DNA from: AG41 sp035943095
Lineage (GTDB): Bacteria; Gemmatimonadota; Gemmatimonadetes; Gemmatimonadales; GWC2-71-9
Direction of reading: 5' to 3'
Length of the DNA: 7,861 bases
Assembly: GCA_035943095.1 (NCBI GenBank)
Contig: DASZCN010000128.1
Span: forward strand, 1 to 7,861
Made by a program: the position numbers and the translations under genes. Below are positions 1 to 6,783 of this stretch, piece by piece (within the stretch, counting starts at the first letter, position 1; each line of letters starts with the position of its first letter). The notes beneath the pieces were generated by a model. The model saw nothing but the letters and a program-made list of their open reading frames with translations, searched no databases and had not been told where the DNA came from.

Positions 1-2249
1 TGGGCTACTACCCATCGGGGATTGGGTGGTACCGAAAAGCCTTTCGGCTCCCTGCGGGCGCGCGGCAGCATGAAGTCTGGCTCGAGTTTGACGGCGTCTA
101 TATGAATAGCGATGTCTGGATCAACGGCGTCCATCTGGGTATCCGGCCGTACGGGTACTCGAGCTTCGCGTACGACATCACGAAGCATCTCGTCCCCGGC
201 ATCAACGTGGTGGCAGTGCGCGTGGACAATTCGCTTCAGCCCAACTCGCGGTGGTACTCGGGGAGCGGTATTTACCGTCACGTCTGGTTAACGATCGTCG
301 ATCGCCTGCACGTGGCCCATTGGGGCGTGTATGTGACGACCCCGCTGGTCGACACCACCGGCGCCGTCGTCGTCGTCCATACCCGCGTCGAGAACGACCA
401 CCCCGTCGGGCGGAACGGCGTGCTCCGGACGCTCATCGTCGACCGTCATGGCCGGGAGATCGCACGCACGGATGCGACCTTCTCGATGGCCCCGGGTGCG
501 AGGATCGAGGTCGAGCATCGCTTGCAGGTCAAGGAGCTCGAGCTCTGGTCGGTCGAGCGACCAGCGCTGTACACCTTGCGGACGGAGTTACTGACCGCCG
601 CCTCACCGGCCGCCGCAGTTGCGATCGACGCCGTCGTCTCTAGCTTCGGCATCCGCACGATCGCCTTCGACAAGGACAAGGGCTTCCTGCTGAACGGCGA
701 GCACGTCAAGCTGAAGGGCGTCAACCTGCACCACGACGGCGGCGCTGTGGGCGCGGCGGTTCCCGAGCGCATCTGGGAGCGGCGGCTCGAGCTCCTCAAG
801 GCGATGGGCGCGAACGCGATCCGCACCTCGCACAACCCGCCCGCCCCTGAGTTCCTGGACCTGTGCGACCGGCTGGGCTTCGTCGTCATGGCCGAAGCGT
901 TCGACGAATGGACGATTGGCAAGGTCCCCGAGGGCTATCACAAGTATTTCGCCGAGTGGTCGGAGCGCGACCTGACGGATTTCATTCACCGCGACCGGAA
1001 CCACCCCTCGATCGTTCTCTGGAGCGCCGGGAACGAAATCGGCGAGCAGAGTACGGCGGACGGGACGCAGGTCCTGAAGCGGCTCGTCGGGATTTTCCAC
1101 CGCGAGGACCCGACGCGGCCGGTTACCACTGGAAACGATCAGATCTACGCGGACGGGCATCCGGCGACGCTCGAGTTCCTGAGTGCCGAGGATGTCGTGG
1201 GCTACAACTACATGGACCGCTGGCACGAGCGCCGGGAGATTTTTGCCGAGCCGGACCGGCACGACCATCCCGACTGGAAGATGGTTGGCACCGAGAGCGG
1301 CTCGATCTTCCAGAGCTTCGATGAGGCCTACTCCCTCGGGCCCGATTCGGGGGTCGTGCACCCCAATTACACGAGCGGGATGCTCCAGGCCGAGCGGCGC
1401 TGGAAGTGGATCGCCATGCGCGACTACTTCGCGGGTGACTTCATGTGGACGGGCATCGATTATCTCGGCGAGAGCACCTGGCCCTTCAAGGGGTTCCCGT
1501 CCGGGCCCCTGGATATCACCGGGCATCCGAAGGATTCGTACTATCTCTATCAGAGTCTGTGGACCGATCGGCCGGTGCTCCACCTGTTGCCGCATTGGAG
1601 CTGGCCGCGGCGGGCCGGGCAGGTGATCCCGGTCGTGGCGTACACCAACTGCAACACGGTCCAGCTGTTCTTGAACGGCCGCTCCCTCGGCGAGAAACGG
1701 ATCGAGTTCCCGGCCCAGGGGACCTCGGGCGGCTGGAACACCTACGCGCAGCCGGTCGTCAACCCGACGACCAACGACTTGCACGTGAGCTGGGACGTCC
1801 CGTACGAGCCCGGGGTGCTCCGGGCCGTGGGCCGCCGGCGGAACGGTACGGTGGCGTGCGAGGCGGAAGTGCGCTCGGCTGGGCCGCCCGCTGCCCTCCG
1901 GCTCAGCGCCGACCGCGACACCGTCACCGCCGAGCCGGGCGACGTATCTCTCGTCACGTTCGAAATCGTTGATGCGAGCGGGACCGTCGTGCCCACAGCC
2001 GACAACTTCGTGCACTTCACAGCGGTAGGTGGCTCCATCGTGGCGCTCGACAACGCCGACCTGCAGGACCACGATCCGTATCGCGTTGACCATCGCCGCG
2101 CGTTTCACGGTCGTGGGTTAGCGATCCTGCGTGCCACCCAGGCGGGGTTGCTCCGTATCACCGCGAGTGCGGACGGGCTGCAGGATGCGAGCCTGACGGT
2201 CGTTGTGCGCGAGGGCAACGCGCCCAAGACGGTCCCGCCGGCCCGATAA
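1..2249 (+). CDS. Glycoside hydrolase family 2, beta-galactosidase-like (5' end outside window)
   Basis: This retaining exo-glycosidase of GH2 is most likely a beta-galactosidase. The reading frame is open from base 3 with no start, and the sequence before the first internal ATG (102) is already family-like (GWYRKAFRLP, then FDGVYMNSDVWINGVHLG), so the gene begins upstream and ATG 102 is not the true start. Domains in order: sugar-binding jelly roll to about nt 320; Ig-like sandwich about 325-640; TIM barrel about 645-1540, with KLKGVNLHHDGG and NAIRTSHNPP; a DUF4982-like domain about 1600-1860; and a C-terminal Ig-like domain about 1890-2215. The predicted acid/base is the Glu at 1035-1037 in WSAGNE, after NHPSIVL. 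The predicted nucleophile is the Glu at 1293-1295 in GTESGS. Both are present, so the enzyme should be active. Export cannot be judged because the N-terminus is missing. Beta-mannosidase or beta-glucuronidase activity is possible; the nearby galactose mutarotase favours galactosides. The family call is secure and the substrate is inference. Confidence 0.93.
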   Translation, partial: GYYPSGIGWYRKAFRLPAGARQHEVWLEFDGVYMNSDVWINGVHLGIRPYGYSSFAYDITKHLVPGINVVAVRVDNSLQPNSRWYSGSGIYRHVWLTIVDRLHVAHWGVYVTTPLVDTTGAVVVVHTRVENDHPVGRNGVLRTLIVDRHGREIARTDATFSMAPGARIEVEHRLQVKELELWSVERPALYTLRTELLTAASPAAAVAIDAVVSSFGIRTIAFDKDKGFLLNGEHVKLKGVNLHHDGGAVGAAVPERIWERRLELLKAMGANAIRTSHNPPAPEFLDLCDRLGFVVMAEAFDEWTIGKVPEGYHKYFAEWSERDLTDFIHRDRNHPSIVLWSAGNEIGEQSTADGTQVLKRLVGIFHREDPTRPVTTGNDQIYADGHPATLEFLSAEDVVGYNYMDRWHERREIFAEPDRHDHPDWKMVGTESGSIFQSFDEAYSLGPDSGVVHPNYTSGMLQAERRWKWIAMRDYFAGDFMWTGIDYLGESTWPFKGFPSGPLDITGHPKDSYYLYQSLWTDRPVLHLLPHWSWPRRAGQVIPVVAYTNCNTVQLFLNGRSLGEKRIEFPAQGTSGGWNTYAQPVVNPTTNDLHVSWDVPYEPGVLRAVGRRRNGTVACEAEVRSAGPPAALRLSADRDTVTAEPGDVSLVTFEIVDASGTVVPTADNFVHFTAVGGSIVALDNADLQDHDPYRVDHRRAFHGRGLAILRATQAGLLRITASADGLQDASLTVVVREGNAPKTVPPAR

Positions 2250-2251
2250 TG
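2247..2251 (+). promoter_or_regulatory. TAATG stop/start overlap (translational coupling site)
   Basis: The GH2 stop TAA and the GH5-like ATG share one A. The 20 bases before the ATG are GC-rich and show no AGGAG-like site. Ribosomes that finish the GH2 gene probably re-initiate here, so the two hydrolases would be made from one message in linked amounts. The overlap is seen directly; the coupling is inferred. Confidence 0.6.
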
Positions 2252-4861
2252 CATCGTTCGGTTTTCCTGCTGCCGGTCGTTCTCGCCGCGTTCATGAGAA
2301 CGGCGACGGCGCAGCGCGCGCCGAGCCGGGCCGTCTACCTCGACAACCAGGGCGTGATCCGCTGGCGGGACGACCGGACGGAGGTAACCCTCTTCGGCGC
2401 GAACTACGTGCTTCCCACCGCCTCCGACTATCGCGCGGCCGGTTACCTCCACGCCGATCGAAAGAAGATGATCGAAGAAGACATGGCGCAGTTCGCCCGG
2501 ATGGGCTGGGACGGCCTGCGGCTGACTTTCTGGGGTGACTGGGAGGCCTCCGATAGCGCCGGCAATCTGATTGCCAACGACCATCTCGACCTGCTGGACT
2601 ACCTCATCGCCCGCGCGCGCGACCGCGGCATCTATATGCTCTTCAGCCCGATCCAGCTGTACGGGTCGAACTGGCCGGACGCCTTACAGGATTCCACGGA
2701 GCCGGGCTTCGGCCGGCGTTTCGGGAAGGCCCGCATGGGGACGGACGCCGCCGCGCTCGCCGCGCAGGTGAACTACCTGCGCCGGATCTTGAATCACGTG
2801 AATCCGTACACGGGCGTGGCGCTCAAGAACGAGCCGGCGATTCTGTTCATCGAGCTCGTGAACGAGCCGTGGCATCACCCCGAAGACCTACCCGGGTCGA
2901 TTCGCTACGTCAACGCGCTCACGGATGCCGTGCGCAGCACAGGATGCAACAAGCTCGTGTTCTACAACGTCAGCCAGGATTTCAGGATCGGTGAAGCGAT
3001 CCGGCGGTCCAAAGCACAGGGCGTGACGTTCGGCTGGTATCCCACGGGCTTGAATTCCGGGCACGAGCTCGAAGGCAACTACCTCCGCGCGGTCGACACG
3101 TTCCCGGACATGCTCCGACCGGAGCTGGCTCGGCTCCCCCGCATCGTCTACGAGTTCGACAGTCCCGATCTGCGCACCGGCACGATGTATCCGGCGATGG
3201 CGCGGACGTTCCGCGCCGTAGGCGCGCAGTTCGCCGCCATGTTCGCGTACGACATGCTCGCGACCGCCTCCCGCAACCTGGGCTGGCAGACCCACTACCT
3301 GAACCTGGTCTATACGCCACGCAAGGCGATGAGCGCCATCATCGCGGCCGAGGTCATGCACCGCCTGCCGCGCCTGCGCTCGTACGGGCCGTATCCCGAG
3401 AATACACGCTTCGGTGATTTTCGCGTCTCGTATGAGGGCGACCAGAGCGTGCTCGCGGCGCGCGACGCATTCTTGTATGCCGGGTCGACGCGCGCGACGC
3501 CCCCCGACCCTGCGGTGCTGCGGCGTGTCGCGGGCTACGGCTCCTCGCCGATCGTGACGTACGACGGGGAAGGGATCTACTTCCTCGACAAGGTGCGCCC
3601 CGGCGTCTGGCGCCTCGAGGTCTATCCCGACGCGGTGCCCGTCCGTGATCCCTTCGAGCCGCCGAACCCCGACAAGATTGTCACGCGAGCGATCAGCCGG
3701 GCCTGGTCCATGACGGTCACGCTACCGGATCTTGGGGGCACGTTCACGGTGCAGCCAGTCACGAAGGGCGGTCAGGCGGTCGGGCAGTCAGAGGGCAGAC
3801 GATTCACAGTTACGCCCGGCGTCTACGTACTCAGCGCTGCCGGGCCAATCGACGTCGCCACCCTGCCGGCGCAGATCGGTAACGTGGGTTTCACAGAATA
3901 CCATGCCCCTCCCCCCGATACCCTGTCCCCTTCAGTCCAGTCTCTCGCCGCGCCGGAATACCTGGCCGGGCGGGATGCCGAGCTCGCTGTGCGCGCGGTG
4001 GAATCCACTCTCGCCGATTCAGTGGTGTTGTACATCCGGCCCATCGCGGGGGGCTTCTACCGCGGCTACGTGTTGGACCGTGGGCAGGGCTATCGGTATA
4101 CCACCGCGCTGCCGGCCGGCACCCTGCGCGAGGGCCCATACGAGTTCGTGATCACGCGGTTTACCGGCGACTCGTGCGTCACGTTCCCCTCCGGTTTGCA
4201 CTCTAAGCCGACGGACTGGGACTACTACGGTCGGACCTCGTGGAAGTTGGACGTGGTCGGCCCGCATACGCCCCTCCGGCTGTTCGTCCCGGGCACAGAC
4301 GCTGCGACTTTGGCGTTCACGCGCATCGGCGACGCAGGCCGCCGCGGGCTCTTTCGTCTGGGGATGTCGGTCGTTACAGGCCAGCCGGTCCTTCACTTCG
4401 CCCTCCCCGTGGACTCTAGCTCCTCGAGCCCCGCGGACTATACGGCGTCGTTGGTCGTCAAGGATCGGATCCAGGCGCGACAGGAGACGATCACCGCTGC
4501 GACCGAAGTGGATGTGCGGCTGCGCGGCCTCGGAGCCCACCAGGTGCTTTACGTTACGCTGATGGAGGACGATGGCACGAGCTGGAGTGCGCCAGTCCCA
4601 GTCGACAGCACATGGAACGAGCGGCGGCTGCCGCTCGCCGCTTTCACCATCGGCCGGGGGGTACTCCTGCCGCAAGGCTTCCCCGGAGAGTGGAATTACT
4701 GGGTGGGACCGGCGGCGGGGCGGGGATCAGTTGGCGATCACCCGCGGCTCGACCACGTCGAGCGCCTGCAACTGTCTTTGCGACGGGAAGAGGGCGCCAG
4801 GATTACGGCGCCAGGTTACGGAGTCGAGGTGGAGTCCGTCCTGCTGAGATTCGGTCCCTGA
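2249..4861 (+). CDS. Exported clan GH-A (GH5-like) glycoside hydrolase with long C-terminal beta-sandwich region
   Basis: This 870-residue protein is probably periplasmic or secreted. The N-terminus (MHRSVFLLPVVLAAF, then ATA before Gln22) looks like a signal peptide cut after residue 21. Residues about 28-365 resemble a GH5-type TIM barrel: FWGDWE, then GNLIANDHLDLLDYL, and the strand-4 pattern FIELVNEPWHH with predicted acid/base Glu206 (2864-2866). The predicted nucleophile is Glu302 in RIVYEFDS (3152-3154). The 96-residue spacing suits the clan. Residues about 430-530 form a Thr/Val-rich sandwich, followed by a Pro-rich linker (APPPDTLSPS). About 560-660 is a second sandwich, and about 670-870 is a third region with VRLRGLG, YVTLMEDDGTSW and GFPGEWNYWV, reminiscent of CBM11-like ligand-binding domains. 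The ATG overlaps the preceding TAA (TAATG) and no Shine-Dalgarno is visible, suggesting translational coupling. Such proteins are often annotated only as cellulase-like or 'membrane or secreted protein'. The substrate is unknown; a galactan or mannan oligosaccharide is a guess. Confidence 0.85.
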   Translation: MHRSVFLLPVVLAAFMRTATAQRAPSRAVYLDNQGVIRWRDDRTEVTLFGANYVLPTASDYRAAGYLHADRKKMIEEDMAQFARMGWDGLRLTFWGDWEASDSAGNLIANDHLDLLDYLIARARDRGIYMLFSPIQLYGSNWPDALQDSTEPGFGRRFGKARMGTDAAALAAQVNYLRRILNHVNPYTGVALKNEPAILFIELVNEPWHHPEDLPGSIRYVNALTDAVRSTGCNKLVFYNVSQDFRIGEAIRRSKAQGVTFGWYPTGLNSGHELEGNYLRAVDTFPDMLRPELARLPRIVYEFDSPDLRTGTMYPAMARTFRAVGAQFAAMFAYDMLATASRNLGWQTHYLNLVYTPRKAMSAIIAAEVMHRLPRLRSYGPYPENTRFGDFRVSYEGDQSVLAARDAFLYAGSTRATPPDPAVLRRVAGYGSSPIVTYDGEGIYFLDKVRPGVWRLEVYPDAVPVRDPFEPPNPDKIVTRAISRAWSMTVTLPDLGGTFTVQPVTKGGQAVGQSEGRRFTVTPGVYVLSAAGPIDVATLPAQIGNVGFTEYHAPPPDTLSPSVQSLAAPEYLAGRDAELAVRAVESTLADSVVLYIRPIAGGFYRGYVLDRGQGYRYTTALPAGTLREGPYEFVITRFTGDSCVTFPSGLHSKPTDWDYYGRTSWKLDVVGPHTPLRLFVPGTDAATLAFTRIGDAGRRGLFRLGMSVVTGQPVLHFALPVDSSSSSPADYTASLVVKDRIQARQETITAATEVDVRLRGLGAHQVLYVTLMEDDGTSWSAPVPVDSTWNERRLPLAAFTIGRGVLLPQGFPGEWNYWVGPAAGRGSVGDHPRLDHVERLQLSLRREEGARITAPGYGVEVESVLLRFGP
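4793..4820. repeat. Imperfect 14/13-base tandem repeat containing two GGCGCC palindromes
   Basis: Copy 1 (4793-4806) is GGCGCCAGGATTAC and copy 2 (4807-4819) is GGCGCCAGGTTAC, one A shorter; both are followed by G. Because GGCGCC is self-complementary, the two copies can also pair as a 6-base-pair hairpin with an 8-base loop. The repeat lies in the last codons of the GH5-like gene. On the other strand it spans the stop codon of the small membrane gene, so a hairpin there would begin about 3 bases after that stop. No T-run follows on that strand, so it would be a weak intrinsic terminator at best. Confidence 0.5.
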
Positions 4862-5052
4862 CCCTTCGCCCGCAGGGCGAGCCCGAGCATCCCGGCTCCG
4901 AAGACCAGGAGCACCAGGCCCCACCACAGGTTCACGTTGATGCCGAGCGATCGGGCGTAGATCGCCTTGTCGGACGTGAGACCAAACACGACGAAAATCC
5001 CGCCGTAGATCGTGAACAGCAGCCCGATTGGGAGTCGCAGGTCCAGCTTCAA
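4816..5052 (-). CDS. Small two-helix membrane protein, putative accessory partner of the symporter
   Basis: This 78-residue protein starts at TTG (5052), 4 bases after the symporter's TGA. Residues about 7-25 (LPIGLLFTIYGGIFVVFGL) and 42-60 (LWWGLVLLVFGAGMLGLAL) are clear membrane segments. They are joined by a polar loop containing IYARSLGINVN. The tail (about 62-78) is hydrophilic and Ser/Thr-rich. The hydrophobic pattern, the close coupling and a usable GGTGA ribosome site argue that it is real rather than a shadow. I recall similar short proteins beside SSS transporters in other soil phyla, but I could not run a search. Known SSS helpers such as the YjcH (DUF485), YhdT (DUF997) and DUF4212 types are also small two-helix membrane proteins; I do not see their motifs here. 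A role in assembly, stability or gating of the symporter is inference. The last 15 codons and the stop lie opposite the 3' end of the GH5-like gene. Confidence 0.8.
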   Translation of the reverse strand: MKLDLRLPIGLLFTIYGGIFVVFGLTSDKAIYARSLGINVNLWWGLVLLVFGAGMLGLALRAKGQGPNLSRTDSTSTP

Positions 5053-5056
5053 CGGG

Positions 5057-5061
5057 TCACC
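5057..5061 (-). promoter_or_regulatory. Ribosome binding site for the small membrane protein (GGTGA, shared with symporter stop)
   Basis: Read on the - strand, GGTGA is followed by a 4-base spacer (CCCG) and TTG. The TGA of this site is the symporter's own stop codon. It is the best Shine-Dalgarno match near the small gene. It supports TTG 5052 as the start and suggests re-initiation after the symporter is translated. The 4-base spacing is slightly short. Confidence 0.4.
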
Positions 5062-6760
5062 AAAAGATGATGTTCAAGACGAGCGTAAGCCCGAGGGCGA
5101 TGACGCCGAGCGTCACGGGCGACTGATACCAGCGCAAATGACTGTCCTGCTGGCGGGGGGTCAGGGCGTAGACCAGTCCTTTGAGCTCTTCGTCCGACTT
5201 GGTGCGCCGCGTGACCAACGAGATCACGATCGTTGCGATGAAGCACGCGGTCCACGCGAAGATCGCGCTCCAGAAGTTCTGCGCCATCTCGCTCGGATAG
5301 GTGTGGAGCACGGCACCGAGAAAGCCGCCCTTCAAGCCCGGTGTCGCACCGTGGGGCAGGGTGAGGCCGTGCTGGATCGCGGCCGCGGCGGTGCCGGTCA
5401 AGAGGCCGAAGAACGCGCCGTGGCCCGTGGTGCGTCGCCAGAACATGCCCAGGAGGAACGTCGCGAACAACGGAGCGTTCACGAACGCGAACACGAGCTG
5501 GAGCATGTCCATGATGTTGTTGAACCGCGTCGTGGCGTACGCCGCCGCGCCGCTCAGGATGATTCCGAACACGGTCGCCGCGAGCCCCATGCGCAGGTAA
5601 TGCGCATCCGACTGCCCCGGCCGGAGGTAGGACTGGTAAATGTCGTACGTCCACACCGTGTTGAACGCCGTGACATTGCCCGCCATCCCGGACATGAAGG
5701 ATGCCATCAGCGCGGTCAGCCCAAGGCCCAGGAGGCCGGACGGCAGGTAGTGCCCCAGCATGACGGGCACCGCGAGGTTGTAATTGGGCGTGCCGTCATT
5801 CTCGAGCGGCAGGAAGCCGCCGCGGGTGACGTGCAGGGCGATGGCGAGCATCCCCGGTAGAATCACGAGGAATGGGAAGAGCATCTTGGGAAACGCGGCG
5901 ACGAGCGGCGTGCGGCGGGCGGCGGCCATCGAGTCCGCGGCCATCGCGCGCTGCACCACGAGGAAATCGGTGCACCAGTACCCGAACGACAGCACGAAGC
6001 CAAGTCCCATCACCATGCCGAACCACTCGACACCCATCGGGTTCGCGGCGGGGGAATTCAGGTGGCGCCACGACTCGGACCAGGCGCCGGCCGGGTATCC
6101 GGCGTGCGTCGCCACCGTCGTGAGCTTCGCGGACAGCCCCGCCCAACCCCCCACGTCCTTCAGGCCGAGCAGCACGAGGGGCAGGAACCCCAGCACGATG
6201 AGGAAGAACTGCAGTACCTCGTTGTAGATCGCGGAGGTCAGGCCGCCGAGGAAGATGTACGCGAGCACGATGACGGCGGAGAGCAGGACGCTGGCGTGGA
6301 AATTCCATCCCAGCAGGAGCTCGAGCAGCTTGGCGAACGCGTACATCGAGATCCCGGACGAGAACACGGTCATCACGGCGAACGTCATCGCGTTGAAACC
6401 GCGGGTCTTCTCGTCGAAACGGAGCTTCAAATACTCGGGGACGGAGCGGGCGCGCGACCCGTAGTAGAACGGCATCATGAAGATGCCGACGAAGACCATC
6501 GCGGGGATGGCGCCGACCCAGTAGAAGTGGCTCGTCATCATCCCGTACTTGGCGCCGGAGGCGCCCATGCCGATCACTTCCTGGGCGCCGAGGTTGGCCG
6601 AGATGAACGCCAGTCCGGCGATCCACGTCGGGATGGACCGGCCGGAGAGGAAAAAGTCTTCACTGCTCCGCACGGATCGCCGGAGACCCCAGCCGATGCC
6701 GAGCACGAAGGCGAAGTACAGGAGCATCACCGTGTAATCGACCCAGCCGAGGCGCATCAT
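5057..6760 (-). CDS. Sodium/solute symporter (SSS/SLC5 family), probable sugar transporter
   Basis: This inner-membrane sodium-coupled symporter of about 567 residues has roughly 14 predicted helices, normal for SSS proteins. Family-like segments are LGWVDYTVMLLYFAFVLGIGW (helix 1), SSEDFFLSGRSIPTWIAGLAF, FISANLGAQEVIGMGASG (helix 2), RSVPEYLKLRFDEKTRGFNA, IFLGGLTSAIYNEVLQFFLI, VVQRAMAADSMAAARR, AAFPKMLFPFLVILPGM and VWTYDIYQSY. From a remembered alignment with the Vibrio galactose transporter vSGLT, the Asn of SANLG and the Lys of FPKML (5885-5887, near vSGLT Lys294) are kept, while other sugar ligands differ. The sugar is therefore uncertain. ATG 6760 was chosen because MMRLGWVDYT fits usual N-termini; an in-frame GTG at 6772 and an ATG at 6757 are alternatives, and no start has a strong Shine-Dalgarno. 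It is co-directional with the small membrane gene and divergent from the mutarotase gene, suggesting uptake of the sugar released by the hydrolases. Confidence 0.93.
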   Translation of the reverse strand: MMRLGWVDYTVMLLYFAFVLGIGWGLRRSVRSSEDFFLSGRSIPTWIAGLAFISANLGAQEVIGMGASGAKYGMMTSHFYWVGAIPAMVFVGIFMMPFYYGSRARSVPEYLKLRFDEKTRGFNAMTFAVMTVFSSGISMYAFAKLLELLLGWNFHASVLLSAVIVLAYIFLGGLTSAIYNEVLQFFLIVLGFLPLVLLGLKDVGGWAGLSAKLTTVATHAGYPAGAWSESWRHLNSPAANPMGVEWFGMVMGLGFVLSFGYWCTDFLVVQRAMAADSMAAARRTPLVAAFPKMLFPFLVILPGMLAIALHVTRGGFLPLENDGTPNYNLAVPVMLGHYLPSGLLGLGLTALMASFMSGMAGNVTAFNTVWTYDIYQSYLRPGQSDAHYLRMGLAATVFGIILSGAAAYATTRFNNIMDMLQLVFAFVNAPLFATFLLGMFWRRTTGHGAFFGLLTGTAAAAIQHGLTLPHGATPGLKGGFLGAVLHTYPSEMAQNFWSAIFAWTACFIATIVISLVTRRTKSDEELKGLVYALTPRQQDSHLRWYQSPVTLGVIALGLTLVLNIIFW

Positions 6761-6783
6761 GGCGGGGCCCACGCTAGCCCAAC
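6761..6783. promoter_or_regulatory. Very short divergent spacer between symporter and galM starts
   Basis: Only 23 bases separate the chosen ATG starts of the two divergent genes. They contain the palindromes GGGCCC (6765-6770) and GCTAGC (6773-6778), but no convincing -35/-10 pair in either direction. Promoters for both genes must therefore lie partly inside the opposite gene's 5' coding region, or one start is placed too far upstream. A TGTAAT-like element at 6733-6738 on the + strand and a TATAC at 6854-6858 readable on the - strand are possible -10 boxes, but both are weak guesses. Confidence 0.3.

Noticed and set aside
603..2108. 501-codon open frame on the - strand opposite the GH2 gene
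   Set aside because: It is exactly antisense to a clearly conserved GH2 barrel, and its translation is rich in Arg, Pro, Val and Gly with no domain pattern. It is a GC-rich shadow frame.
3903..3935. C-rich stretch suggesting a second slippery tract or G-quadruplex-like element
   Set aside because: It simply encodes the Pro-rich inter-domain linker, and the C runs are short and interrupted.
4019..4675. 218-codon open frame on the - strand opposite the GH5-like C-terminal domains
   Set aside because: The sense strand shows domain-like motifs in this stretch, and the antisense product is Arg-rich without pattern.
4865..4881. Hairpin TCGCCC-GCA-GGGCGA four bases after the GH5-like stop, as a + strand terminator
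   Set aside because: The stem is 6 base pairs with a 3-base loop, but no T-run follows, and the bases also encode the tail of the small membrane protein. There is not enough to call a terminator.
5012..5860. 282-codon open frame on the + strand opposite the symporter
   Set aside because: It is antisense to conserved SSS helices, and its composition (very rich in Arg, Glu, Gln, His) is typical of the reverse of membrane-protein codons in GC-rich DNA.
6733..6738. TGTAAT as a -10 box for galM
   Set aside because: No matching -35 element lies at a proper distance and the site is inside symporter codons; kept only as a weak possibility in the spacer entry.
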